Shown: positions 24,405-33,486 of the stretch, in pieces
Layout: each line of letters starts with the position of its first letter
Position numbering within the stretch: position 1 is the stretch's first letter
Source: JAVBQO01 sp031548885
GTDB taxonomy: Bacteria > Patescibacteriota > Saccharimonadia > Saccharimonadales > Saccharimonadaceae
Direction of reading: 5' to 3'
DNA length: 64,000 nt
Assembly (NCBI GenBank): GCA_031548885.1
Contig: JAVBQO010000004.1
Coordinates: forward strand, 1 to 64,000
Notes under the pieces: model-generated
Database searches by the model: none
Seen by the model: only the letters and a program-made list of their open reading frames with translations
What the model was told of the DNA's origin: nothing
Position numbers and translations under genes: made by a program

Positions 24405-26771
24405 ATGTACAAATACGTCAAATTTTTCGATGAAGTTTCGATTACCGACATCCCAGAAGTCGGCGGCAAAAATGCCAGTTTGGGCGAAATGTTCAAACAT
24501 CTGGCGCCACAAGGCGTGAATTTGCCGAACGGTTTCGCAACGACGGCCAATGCTTACCGATATTTTCTGCGCGAATCTGGTTTGGACGCCAAAATTCGTG
24601 AAGTTTTGGTTGGGCTGGACGTCAACAATGTCAAGGATTTGGCAACGCGCGGTGCGAAAATTCGCGCCATGATCATTCGCGCCAAATTTCCGGCCGATTT
24701 CGAACAGGAAATTGTTCGCGGCTACGCCGACTTGACCCAACGTGTCGGTCAGAAAAAAGGCATCGTCGTGGCGGTTCGCTCATCGGCCACCGCCGAGGAT
24801 TTGCCGAATGCGTCGTTTGCCGGCCAGCAGGAAACGTATTTGAATATTCAGGGCGAAAAACACGTGCTGAAAGCCACGAAATCGTGCATCGCGTCGCTAT
24901 TTACCGACCGAGCGATCGTTTACCGCGTCGAAAACGGCTTTGACCACATGAAAGTCGCGCTGTCTGTCGGCATCCAGCAAATGGTGGCCGTGCGTTCGGA
25001 AGCCGCCGGCATCATGTTTACAATTGACACCGAATCCGGTTTTCGCGACGCTGTGATTGTCAGCTCGATCTACGGACTGGGCGAAAACATCGTCCAAGGT
25101 CACGTCAGCCCCGACGAATTTATCGTGTTCAAACCAACCATGGCGATTCTGAAACGGCGCCTCGGCACCAAAAAACTGCGCATGGTGCCAACGGCCGGCA
25201 GCAAAACCAAAAACTTGCAGGTCCCGCAAGCCGAAGCCGATCGCTATTCGATTACCGACGAACAGGTGAAAACCTTGGCGAGATGGGGCATGATCATCGA
25301 ACAGCACTATGGCCGACCGATGGACATCGAATGGGCGCTCGACGAAAACGACAACAAACTGTACATCGTCCAAGCTCGCTCCGAAACCGTCCAATCACGC
25401 CAAAACGTCAACATCATCGAAGAATACAAATTGGACGAAACCGGCCCGATTATCGCCAACGGCACCAGCGTCGGTAGCAAAATCGGCGTTGGCCGCGCCA
25501 GCCGCGTCATGAGTGTGGCTGACATTGACCAGTTCAAACCAGGCGACGTTTTGGTGACCGAAATGACCGACCCTGATTGGGTGCCGATCATGAAAATTGC
25601 TAGCGCTATCGTTACTGACAAAGGTGGTCGCACCTGTCATGCCGCGATTGTGTCGCGCGAACTAGGTATTCCGTGCGTGGTTGGAACTGGCGATGCTTCG
25701 AACAAAATCGCCAACGGCAATCCGATTACGGTCGATTGTACAGCTGGCGACGAAGGCAAAGTTTTCCAAGGAATTTTGAAATTCCACGTCGACAGAACTA
25801 ACGTCAAAAACTTGAAACGGCCAAAAACCAAAATCATGATGAACGTCGGTTCGCCGGATCACGCGTTTAAATATTCGATGATTCCGAACGACGGCGTCGG
25901 TTTGGCTCGCGAAGAATTCATTATCGATTCGCACATCAAAATTCACCCGCTGGCGTTGCTGCAATTTGACAAACTAAAAGATCCCGAAGCGCGTGCCACC
26001 ATCACGCAAATGACCAAAGGCTACAAGCACAAAGAGGACTACTTCGTCGACAAATTGAGCGAAGGTGTATCAATGATCGGCGCGGCCTTTTACCCGAAAG
26101 ACGTCATCATCCGATTCAGTGATTTCAAATCAAACGAATACGCCAACCTAATCGGCGGCCAACAATTCGAACCAATCGAAAACAACCCGATGATCGGTTG
26201 GCGCGGCGCCAGTCGCTATTACAGCGAGGAATATCGCCAAGCGTTCGAGTTGGAGTGCAAAGCCATCAAACGCGTTCGCGACGAAATGGGCATCACAAAT
26301 ATCAAAGCCATGGTGCCATTTTGCCGCGATCTGACCGAGGCGAAAAAAGTGCTGGACATCATGAAAAAGCACGGCTTGGTGCGTGGCCAAAACGGTTTCG
26401 AAGCTTACGTCATGATAGAAATTCCATCCAACGTGATTTTGGCTGAACAGTTTGCAGAGCTGTTCGACGGTTTCTCGATCGGTTCGAACGACTTGACGCA
26501 ATTGACGCTGGGCGTCGACCGCGACAACGAATCAATCGCCCACATTTACGATGAAAACAACGACGCGGTCAAAAACTTGATTCGTTACGTCATCAAAGTT
26601 GCCAAAAAAACCAAAACCAAAATTGGCATCTGCGGTCAAGCGCCGTCCGACTATCCGCAGTTCGCGCGATTTTTGGTCGAACAAGGCATCGACAGCATTT
26701 CACTGACGCCGGACACGGTCGTCAAAACTACAGTCGACGTCGAAAAACTCGAAACCAAACTTGGCAAATAG
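24405..26771 (+). CDS. ppsA: phosphoenolpyruvate synthase
   Basis: 788 aa. It makes PEP from pyruvate and ATP (PEP + AMP + Pi). The N-terminal ATP-grasp domain has VGGKNASLGEM and VRSSATAEDLPNASFAGQQE. The swivelling phospho-His lies in GGRTCHAAIVSRELG. The C-terminal TIM barrel ends in ICGQAPSDYP, with the catalytic Cys. Length and motifs match PpsA rather than PPDK. An AAGGA SD precedes ATG 24405. It lies directly upstream of pyk, the opposing enzyme. Confidence 0.95.
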   Translation: MYKYVKFFDEVSITDIPEVGGKNASLGEMFKHLAPQGVNLPNGFATTANAYRYFLRESGLDAKIREVLVGLDVNNVKDLATRGAKIRAMIIRAKFPADFEQEIVRGYADLTQRVGQKKGIVVAVRSSATAEDLPNASFAGQQETYLNIQGEKHVLKATKSCIASLFTDRAIVYRVENGFDHMKVALSVGIQQMVAVRSEAAGIMFTIDTESGFRDAVIVSSIYGLGENIVQGHVSPDEFIVFKPTMAILKRRLGTKKLRMVPTAGSKTKNLQVPQAEADRYSITDEQVKTLARWGMIIEQHYGRPMDIEWALDENDNKLYIVQARSETVQSRQNVNIIEEYKLDETGPIIANGTSVGSKIGVGRASRVMSVADIDQFKPGDVLVTEMTDPDWVPIMKIASAIVTDKGGRTCHAAIVSRELGIPCVVGTGDASNKIANGNPITVDCTAGDEGKVFQGILKFHVDRTNVKNLKRPKTKIMMNVGSPDHAFKYSMIPNDGVGLAREEFIIDSHIKIHPLALLQFDKLKDPEARATITQMTKGYKHKEDYFVDKLSEGVSMIGAAFYPKDVIIRFSDFKSNEYANLIGGQQFEPIENNPMIGWRGASRYYSEEYRQAFELECKAIKRVRDEMGITNIKAMVPFCRDLTEAKKVLDIMKKHGLVRGQNGFEAYVMIEIPSNVILAEQFAELFDGFSIGSNDLTQLTLGVDRDNESIAHIYDENNDAVKNLIRYVIKVAKKTKTKIGICGQAPSDYPQFARFLVEQGIDSISLTPDTVVKTTVDVEKLETKLGK

Positions 26772-26830
26772 TTTGCGAAAACCATCGCGGCTTGCGAAAA
26801 TGTTATTAAAGTTGTAAAGTATGAGGCTGT

Positions 26831-28255
26831 ATGACACACAAATTTCCTTACCCACCCACATTCAAACGAACCAAAATCATCGCCACGGTCGGCCCGTCGA
26901 CGAACAGTTATCAGATGATTTATGACCTGATTCGATCTGGTGCCAACGGCCTGCGGCTGAATTTTAGCCACGGTTCGTTCGAGGAGCGCGAACAGCAAAT
27001 CGAATGGATTCGCAAAGCCAGCGCTGAGCTGGACAAGCCGGTATCGATTTATCAGGATTTGCAAGGTCCGAAAATTCGGCTCGGCGAAATAAAAGATAAC
27101 CACATGGATGTCAAGAAAGGCCAAACGCTGCAACTGCGATTCGACGCCGAACACGACGGAAATGTCATCCCAATTCAGTACGATATTAGCGAAAAAGTCA
27201 AACCCGGCGACCGCGTATTCATATTCGACGGCAAAATCCAAACCGTCGCCACCGAAATCTCCGACAAAACCGTCGCGGTGCGCGTCGAAAATGACGGCGT
27301 GCTGATGAGCCGCAAAGGCATCAATCTGCCCGACACTGATTTTTCGGGCGACGTTTTGACGCCCAAGGATTACGCCGATCTGGATTTCGGCGCGAAAAAC
27401 GACATCGATTACGTCGGGCTTAGTTTTGTGCATAACGCCGACGACATCATGACGCTGCGAAATTATTTGGCGGAAAAAGGATCAGAAGCTCGCGTCATCG
27501 CCAAAATCGAAACCAGCGCGGCGATCAAAACGGAAACATTGGAACGCATTGTCGAGGTTAGCGACGCTGTCATGGTGGCGCGTGGCGATTTGGCTGTCGA
27601 AGTTGGCGCCGAAATCGTGCCGGTCGTCCAACGCGAAATCATCAAATTGTGTCAAAAACACGCCAAAGTCAGCATCGTCGCCACCCAGATGATGAGCAGC
27701 ATGGTAACTAGCCCCGAACCAACTCGTGCCGAAGTTAGCGACATTAGCAACGCCGTCGTTACCGAAGTCGATTGCGTCATGCTGAGCGACGAAACCGCCA
27801 ACGGCCAATATCCGATCGAAGCTGTCAAGGGCATGAAGCGCGTGATTTTGTACACCGAACAGAAAGTCGACACCGAACCACTCGGCCGGCCGATACATTC
27901 GGGCAACCACGCCGAAGCGATCAGCGCCGCGGCGGTAACACTTGCGAAACAATTGCATGTTGACGCCATCGTTGCCGAAACCAAAACCGGCGCAACGGCG
28001 TATCATATCGCCGCCCGCCGTCCGAATTGTCCGATTATCGCTGTGACTGGCACGCCGCGCGTGGCGCAACAGATGGCGCTACTGTACGCCAACAAAACGT
28101 TTTTGCGGCCGGACGGCGCATCAGCTGGGCTGGATTTGGCGCACGAACTGGCGGACGCGAATTACTTGCCAAAAGGCTCAACCGTCGTCATCGTCAGCGG
28201 CCGCCAACCTGGCGTCCAAGGCGCGACAGATACAATTCGCCTGCGAACGTTGTAA
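26831..28255 (+). CDS. pyk: pyruvate kinase
   Basis: 474 aa. KIIATVGPSTNS and LRLNFSHGS open the barrel; IYQDLQGPKIRLGE, VIAKIETSAAI (catalytic Lys and metal ligand Glu) and MVARGDLAVE follow. The C-terminal domain is complete (VIVSGRQPGVQGATDTIRL). It makes ATP and pyruvate from PEP. The adjacent ppsA runs the reverse flux, implying allosteric or transcriptional control to avoid futile cycling. Confidence 0.96.
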   Translation: MTHKFPYPPTFKRTKIIATVGPSTNSYQMIYDLIRSGANGLRLNFSHGSFEEREQQIEWIRKASAELDKPVSIYQDLQGPKIRLGEIKDNHMDVKKGQTLQLRFDAEHDGNVIPIQYDISEKVKPGDRVFIFDGKIQTVATEISDKTVAVRVENDGVLMSRKGINLPDTDFSGDVLTPKDYADLDFGAKNDIDYVGLSFVHNADDIMTLRNYLAEKGSEARVIAKIETSAAIKTETLERIVEVSDAVMVARGDLAVEVGAEIVPVVQREIIKLCQKHAKVSIVATQMMSSMVTSPEPTRAEVSDISNAVVTEVDCVMLSDETANGQYPIEAVKGMKRVILYTEQKVDTEPLGRPIHSGNHAEAISAAAVTLAKQLHVDAIVAETKTGATAYHIAARRPNCPIIAVTGTPRVAQQMALLYANKTFLRPDGASAGLDLAHELADANYLPKGSTVVIVSGRQPGVQGATDTIRLRTL

Positions 28256-28289
28256 ACCACTTCGTCAAAATGCTATTATCATAAGCGTA

Positions 28290-29525
28290 ATGAAAATTGC
28301 GTTTGACAAAAAAACCATCCGTGATTTGCCGCTCAACGATCGTGACGGCGACGTCGTTTTGGTGCGCGTTGATTACAACGTGCCGCTGAATGAAAAGGGC
28401 GAAATCTCTGACGATTTGCGGATTTCGGCAAGTCTTGCGACGTTGAGATATTTGCTGAATCGCAATTGCCGCGTGATTATTATTTCGCATTTGGGCCGTC
28501 CGCATGGCCGGACGGACGCAAAGTTTTCGTTGGAACCAGTGGCGGCGCGACTGGGGGAATCGTTAGGTCAATCGGTGCAGTTCGTGCCGGATTGCGTCGG
28601 CGACAAAGTCAAAGTCGCCGCGAAAAAACTTGGCAAAGGTCAAGTCGTGCTGCTGGAAAACCTGCGTTTTCATCCCGGCGAGGAAAAAAACGATTTGAAT
28701 TTTGCGAAAAAACTAGCGACTGATTCGCACGCGAAATATTTCGTTCAAGACGGTTTTGGTGTGGCCCACCGGGCGCACGCTTCGACGGCAGCGATCACGG
28801 AATTTTTGCCGTCGGTCGCGGGCCTGTTGCTGGAAAAAGAATATCTGGCGATCAAAAACGCTACCGACAATCCAAATCGGCCGCTGGTGGCCGTTCTGGG
28901 CGGCGCCAAAATCAGCGACAAAATCGATTTGATCGAGCGCTTCATCAGCATCGCCGACAGCGTGATTATCGGCGGCGCGATGGCCAATAATTTTTTGGAA
29001 TATCTGAAATTGCCGATAGGTCGCAGTTTGTACGAACCGGGACTGGACGCCACGGTAGCGAAAATCTTGAAAAAAGCCAAAGACAAATACGGCGTCGACG
29101 CACGCGAAAATTTTCAAATTCCAGTCGACGTAGCGGTGGCTGAACACGGCGAACCGACCGATCCGCGCGTCGAAATGAGCCCAAAACATGTCGGCGAAAC
29201 TGCGAAAATCCTCGACATTGGGTCGAAATCGATTAATCGCGCTGTAAAACTTATCGAAAATGCCGGCACGGTAATTTGGAACGGCACGGTGGGCATGGCG
29301 GAGCAACCGAATTTCGCGCACGGTTCGGCCCGGATTGCGCTGGCGCTGGCGCAAAATCCACAAATAACCAGCGTAATTGGCGGCGGCGACACGGCCGATT
29401 TCGTGCGAAATTGGGATAGTTTGGGCGGCGGTAGTTTTTCGCATGTTTCGACCGGCGGCGGCGCTTCGCTGGAATTGATGGCCGGCGAAACTTTGCCGGG
29501 AATTGCAGCGCTGCTGCCGGCGTGA
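28290..29525 (+). CDS. pgk: phosphoglycerate kinase
   Basis: 411 aa. VRVDYNVPLNEKGEI and SHLGRPHG are the N-domain 3PG site; GGAKISDKIDLIERF and the nucleotide loop GGGDTADFVRNW are in the C-domain. It is full length for a bacterial PGK. A TATCAT box lies 7 nt before ATG 28290. It heads a pgk-tpiA-30326 cluster. Confidence 0.96.
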   Translation: MKIAFDKKTIRDLPLNDRDGDVVLVRVDYNVPLNEKGEISDDLRISASLATLRYLLNRNCRVIIISHLGRPHGRTDAKFSLEPVAARLGESLGQSVQFVPDCVGDKVKVAAKKLGKGQVVLLENLRFHPGEEKNDLNFAKKLATDSHAKYFVQDGFGVAHRAHASTAAITEFLPSVAGLLLEKEYLAIKNATDNPNRPLVAVLGGAKISDKIDLIERFISIADSVIIGGAMANNFLEYLKLPIGRSLYEPGLDATVAKILKKAKDKYGVDARENFQIPVDVAVAEHGEPTDPRVEMSPKHVGETAKILDIGSKSINRAVKLIENAGTVIWNGTVGMAEQPNFAHGSARIALALAQNPQITSVIGGGDTADFVRNWDSLGGGSFSHVSTGGGASLELMAGETLPGIAALLPA

Positions 29526-29558
29526 TATTATATGTATAATCATAAGCGGGATGGGCAG

Positions 29559-30329
29559 ATGAAAAAACTGATTGTTGGCAATTGGAAAATGAACTTGAAT
29601 GTTCACGAATCCAGTTTGTACGTTGCGAAATTGGCCGAAATGGTCAAAGTTCGTCGCGACGTCGAAGTCGTTTTGTGCCCGAATTTTTTGGCGCTGCAGC
29701 CGCTGAGTTTGCAGGTGAATCATCGTCAATTCAAACTGGGTGCACAAAATTGCTATTGGCGCGATTACGGCGCGTTTACCGGCGAAATCGGGGCCAGTAT
29801 GTTGCGCGGCTTGGCACAATATGTTTTGGTCGGTCATTCCGAACGACGCAATATTTTTGGCGAAGGCGACCGCGACATTCGTTTCAAAATTCAAGCCGTC
29901 GAGCGCAACAACATGCGGCCGATTTTGTGCGTTGGCGAGACGGCGTTTGACCGCAGCGAAGGCGATACGATTCACGTGCTGAACGACCAAATTGTCAGCG
30001 GCTTGCTCAATATCGCATCCGATGAAATCGACGACGTCGTGATCGCGTACGAACCGGTGTGGGCGATTGGTACCGGCGAAACTGCTAGTGTGCAGGATAT
30101 CGAGGAATCTGTCAATATTATTCGCGGCCAAGTTTCGCAACTCTACGGCAAAAAATCCGCCACACAAATCCAAATTTTGTACGGCGGCAGCGTCAACGCG
30201 ACCAACGCCAAACAGATTTTGACTGCACGCGGCGTCGACGGATTGTTGATTGGCGGCGCTAGTTTGAACGCCAACGAATTCGCGAAAATTATTGACACGG
30301 CGTACGAAACCACGAAAGGCAAGGCATGA
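29559..30329 (+). CDS. tpiA: triosephosphate isomerase
   Basis: 256 aa. Catalytic residues are visible: Lys in VGNWKMN, His in LVGHSERRNIFGE and Glu in AYEPVWAIGTGE (loop 6 follows). LYGGSVNATN binds phosphate. ATG 29559 gives the canonical MKKLIVGNWKMN; an in-frame ATG 27 nt upstream is less likely. The stop overlaps the next start as ATGA. Confidence 0.96.
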   Translation: MKKLIVGNWKMNLNVHESSLYVAKLAEMVKVRRDVEVVLCPNFLALQPLSLQVNHRQFKLGAQNCYWRDYGAFTGEIGASMLRGLAQYVLVGHSERRNIFGEGDRDIRFKIQAVERNNMRPILCVGETAFDRSEGDTIHVLNDQIVSGLLNIASDEIDDVVIAYEPVWAIGTGETASVQDIEESVNIIRGQVSQLYGKKSATQIQILYGGSVNATNAKQILTARGVDGLLIGGASLNANEFAKIIDTAYETTKGKA

Positions 30330-31297
30330 GCGACATCGACTTTGATGAAATTGACAAAGCAGTAAATTCGGCGGTTAGCGGCGATGATTTGATTGATGAA
30401 TCAGATAGCTTTTCGAAAAACGTTGTGAAAGTATCAACGAGCCCCGAAACTGTTGCGAAAAATCAATCGCCAACGATTCGGCGCAACAGCGGTCAATTTA
30501 TGGATGTGGTACATCCGTCGTCAAATATGCGTTCAATTGTGACGCCGACTTTTCAGCGGCCAGCTCAGCCGCCCGAATTGGAAATTCCGCCTGCCGAAAA
30601 TATTATTCCCGATGTGAATGATACAACGATTTCTGATCCGATTGACTTCTCGAGCGAACCGAATTCGACTGATATCGTGCCGAATGTCGAAGAAGTTTTC
30701 GAAAATAACGACGTTGCTGTCGAGGAGATTTCGGGCGAATCGGCCGAAACCGAAACGCCGCCGGAAACTACAGTCGAACAGGCCGCTCCGGCGAGCACTT
30801 TGTCGCAGTATGAATCGCCGTTTATTGATAATCCCGACGTCGAGAAGCGCCCGCTCGGTGCGTTTGCTGGCCAGCCGCTCGAGGCCGAGATCGAGATCGA
30901 GTCACTAGCGCCTGTCGCTGATGACTTGTCGCATGACGAAACGGTGTTTTCGCAAGTTGGCGCGGCTGCAATTGACAATACGCCAGATGAAAATCCCGTC
31001 GAAATGTTGCAAACTACCGAATCAGCAAACGATCAAATTGAAGCGCCCGAACCGAATCCCGTCGAAGTCGCCGCCATCGAAATCGAAGCACAAAACGACG
31101 AATCAGAAAATCCTCCGCAAAAAATCACTTCTCCGTCGAATCAGCCAGTCGAAACTTCGCCATACGACGCCGCGGCTTATCAAAACCCTGATGCCCCGAA
31201 AAAATCGCGCGTATGGTTGTGGATTTTGATCATCATTTTGCTGTTGGCCATCGGCGGCGCAGCTGGCGCGTGGTTGTACTATTCTGGCATGCTGTAG
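30326..31297 (+). CDS. acidic disordered tail-anchored membrane protein
   Basis: 323 aa. Residues 1-290 are low-complexity, acidic, Pro/Glu/Ser/Thr-rich and probably disordered. One island, RRNSGQFMDVVHPSSNMR (about 51-68), looks conserved and may be a binding motif. A single C-terminal helix (WLWILIIILLLAIGGAAGAW) ends the protein, so the acidic part faces the cytoplasm. It is translationally coupled to tpiA. No family recognised. Confidence 0.7.
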   Translation: MSDIDFDEIDKAVNSAVSGDDLIDESDSFSKNVVKVSTSPETVAKNQSPTIRRNSGQFMDVVHPSSNMRSIVTPTFQRPAQPPELEIPPAENIIPDVNDTTISDPIDFSSEPNSTDIVPNVEEVFENNDVAVEEISGESAETETPPETTVEQAAPASTLSQYESPFIDNPDVEKRPLGAFAGQPLEAEIEIESLAPVADDLSHDETVFSQVGAAAIDNTPDENPVEMLQTTESANDQIEAPEPNPVEVAAIEIEAQNDESENPPQKITSPSNQPVETSPYDAAAYQNPDAPKKSRVWLWILIIILLLAIGGAAGAWLYYSGML

Positions 31298-31315
31298 TGC
31301 GGTAGAATGGTAGCA

Positions 31316-33436
31316 ATGGATATTTTGACTGGATTGAATCCTGGCCAGCGCGAGGCGGTTTTGCATGAAGCTGGGCCGATGCTGATTTTGGCTGGCGCCG
31401 GTTCAGGTAAGACCAAAACTCTGACGCATCGAATCGCGCATTTGGTGGCCGAAAAACATATTTATCCCAGTGAAATTATGGCGGTAACGTTCACGAATAA
31501 GGCTGCGAAAGAAATGCGTCAGCGCTTGGCGCTATTGCTAGGCGAAAATCCGGACAATCGTGGATTTATGCCGTGGATGGGCACGTTTCACGGGATTTGC
31601 GTGCGGATTTTGCGTCAGTGGGGCGAAAACGCGCGGATCCCGAAAAACTTCGTGATTTTGGACGAGTCGGATCGGCTGAGTCTGATAAAACAAGCCATGA
31701 AAGACTTGCACATTACCGACAAACAGTTTTCGCCGCGCAGCATTTCGTCGATGATTTCGACGGCCAAAAATGATTTGATTACGCCTGGCGAATACGCATC
31801 CAGCGCCCGCATGCCGGCGCAGCGCGTGGCGGCCGATGTTTATCCGCGGTATGAGAAACTGCGTATTGACGGCAAAGCACTTGATTTTGACGATTTGTTG
31901 ATCGAAACCGTGCGATTGCTAGAAACCGTGCCAGAAGTGCGCGAAAAGCTGCGAAAACTTATCAAATACGTGCTGATCGACGAATATCAGGACACCAACA
32001 AGGCGCAGTACAAACTAATGAAACTACTGCTGAATCAAGATCAAAATATTTGTGCCGTCGGCGACGATTGGCAATCGATTTACAGTTGGCGCGGTGCGGA
32101 CTTCACTAATATTTTGAATTTCGAACGTGACTTTCCGGGCGCCAAAATAGTCAAGTTGGAGCAGAACTACCGTTCAACGCAGGCGATTTTGGATGCAGCA
32201 GACAAAGTCATCCGAAAAAACGCCCAACGCAGCGACAAAAAATTGTGGACCGACAAAACCGGTGGTGCACCGGTGCAGGTTTTGTACGCTCAATCGGAAA
32301 TGCACGAAGGCGAAATCGTCGTCGGCCGCGTCAAATCGGCCGTCGATTTGCGGGCGCGAAACTACGCCGACTACGCTGTTTTGTATCGCACCAACGCCCA
32401 GAGCCGCGCTATCGAGGAGTCGTTCGTCCGCTACGGCATTCCGTATCGAATTGTCGGCGGCACGCGCTTTTATGACCGGGCTGAAATCAAAGACATTTTG
32501 GCTTATCTAAAATTGATTTACCAGCCGTTCGACCGCGCCAGTTTCCAGCGAATTGTCAACGTGCCAAAACGCGGTCTGGGCGCGGCGTCGGTCGACAAGT
32601 TTTTGATATGGCAGGCGAATTCCGACAAATCAATTATCGAATCATTACTCGACATCGAATCTCATCCTGATCTGACAAAACGCGCTAAAACGGCGTTTTC
32701 GCGGCTAGGCGGAGCGCTATTCTCGCTAACCAAAGTGGCTAACGAAATGCTCCCCGACGAATTCATCAGCGCAGTCATCAAAAAATTTGACTACATGGAC
32801 CATCTGAACGACGGCACGCCGCAGGCCGAAACGCGCCAGGAAAATGTCGCCGAACTTTTGTCGGTGGCCAAAGAATATATCGACGCCGGGCTGGACGGCT
32901 TCTTAGAAGAAGTCGCGTTGGTGTCGAGTCTCGATTCGGTTGACGATCGCGCCGACGCCGTGACGCTGATGACGTTGCACGCCGCCAAGGGTTTGGAATT
33001 TCCGGTTGTGTTCATGATCGGCATGGAAGAGTCGATATTCCCGCACTCGCGGGCGTTGTTCGAACCATCCGAAATGGAAGAAGAGCGTCGTCTCTGTTAC
33101 GTCGGCATGACGCGGGCCCGCGAAGAATTGATTTTGACGGCGGCGCAGTCGCGCATGTTGTTCGGTCAACGCCAATACAATCCGCCGTCGCGATTTTTGG
33201 CTGATATCGATGCGAAAATCGAGCAAATGTCGCCGTATGATGACTTTTCGCAAAAATTCGACGACGAAATTCAATATGAACCAGAGGAGATTGACGTCAA
33301 AATTGGCGATAAAGTTCGCCATCAAATTTTCGGCATTGGCCGCGTTGCCGAGATTGACGGAACAGTGGTCGAAGTCGACTTTAACGGCAAAACCAAAAAG
33401 CTAAACGTGGCCTTCGCGCCACTCGAAAAACTGTAG
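31316..33436 (+). CDS. pcrA: UvrD/PcrA-type superfamily 1 DNA helicase
   Basis: 706 aa. Q motif LNPGQREAV, Walker A LAGAGSGKTKTL, motif II LIDEYQDTN, motif III GDDWQSIYSWRGA, motif IV EQNYRST, motif V VTLMTLHAAKGLEF and motif VI CYVGMTRAREEL. The C-terminal Tudor-like tail (KVRHQIFGIGRVAEIDG) is the PcrA RNA-polymerase-interacting module. TAGAAT (31303-31308) ends 7 nt before ATG 31316, so that ATG is preferred over the one at 31307, which lies inside the -10 box. Confidence 0.94.
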   Translation: MDILTGLNPGQREAVLHEAGPMLILAGAGSGKTKTLTHRIAHLVAEKHIYPSEIMAVTFTNKAAKEMRQRLALLLGENPDNRGFMPWMGTFHGICVRILRQWGENARIPKNFVILDESDRLSLIKQAMKDLHITDKQFSPRSISSMISTAKNDLITPGEYASSARMPAQRVAADVYPRYEKLRIDGKALDFDDLLIETVRLLETVPEVREKLRKLIKYVLIDEYQDTNKAQYKLMKLLLNQDQNICAVGDDWQSIYSWRGADFTNILNFERDFPGAKIVKLEQNYRSTQAILDAADKVIRKNAQRSDKKLWTDKTGGAPVQVLYAQSEMHEGEIVVGRVKSAVDLRARNYADYAVLYRTNAQSRAIEESFVRYGIPYRIVGGTRFYDRAEIKDILAYLKLIYQPFDRASFQRIVNVPKRGLGAASVDKFLIWQANSDKSIIESLLDIESHPDLTKRAKTAFSRLGGALFSLTKVANEMLPDEFISAVIKKFDYMDHLNDGTPQAETRQENVAELLSVAKEYIDAGLDGFLEEVALVSSLDSVDDRADAVTLMTLHAAKGLEFPVVFMIGMEESIFPHSRALFEPSEMEEERRLCYVGMTRAREELILTAAQSRMLFGQRQYNPPSRFLADIDAKIEQMSPYDDFSQKFDDEIQYEPEEIDVKIGDKVRHQIFGIGRVAEIDGTVVEVDFNGKTKKLNVAFAPLEKL

Positions 33437-33444
33437 CAAACCGC

Positions 33445-33473
33445 TTGCGTATTCGCATGTGATCATGTATAAT
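33445..33473 (+). promoter_or_regulatory. canonical sigma70-type promoter
   Basis: TTGCGT (33445-33450), a 17-nt spacer, then TATAAT (33468-33473), 13 nt before the GTG at 33487. This is one of the few complete -35/-10 pairs in the window. Confidence 0.7.
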
Positions 33474-33486
33474 GTCTAGTTAGATT

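Noticed and set aside
28713..30173. Long 486-codon minus frame opposite pgk and tpiA
   Set aside because: Both sense genes are certain by motif; the antisense frame is Phe/Asn/His-rich, as expected from the complement of the codon bias.
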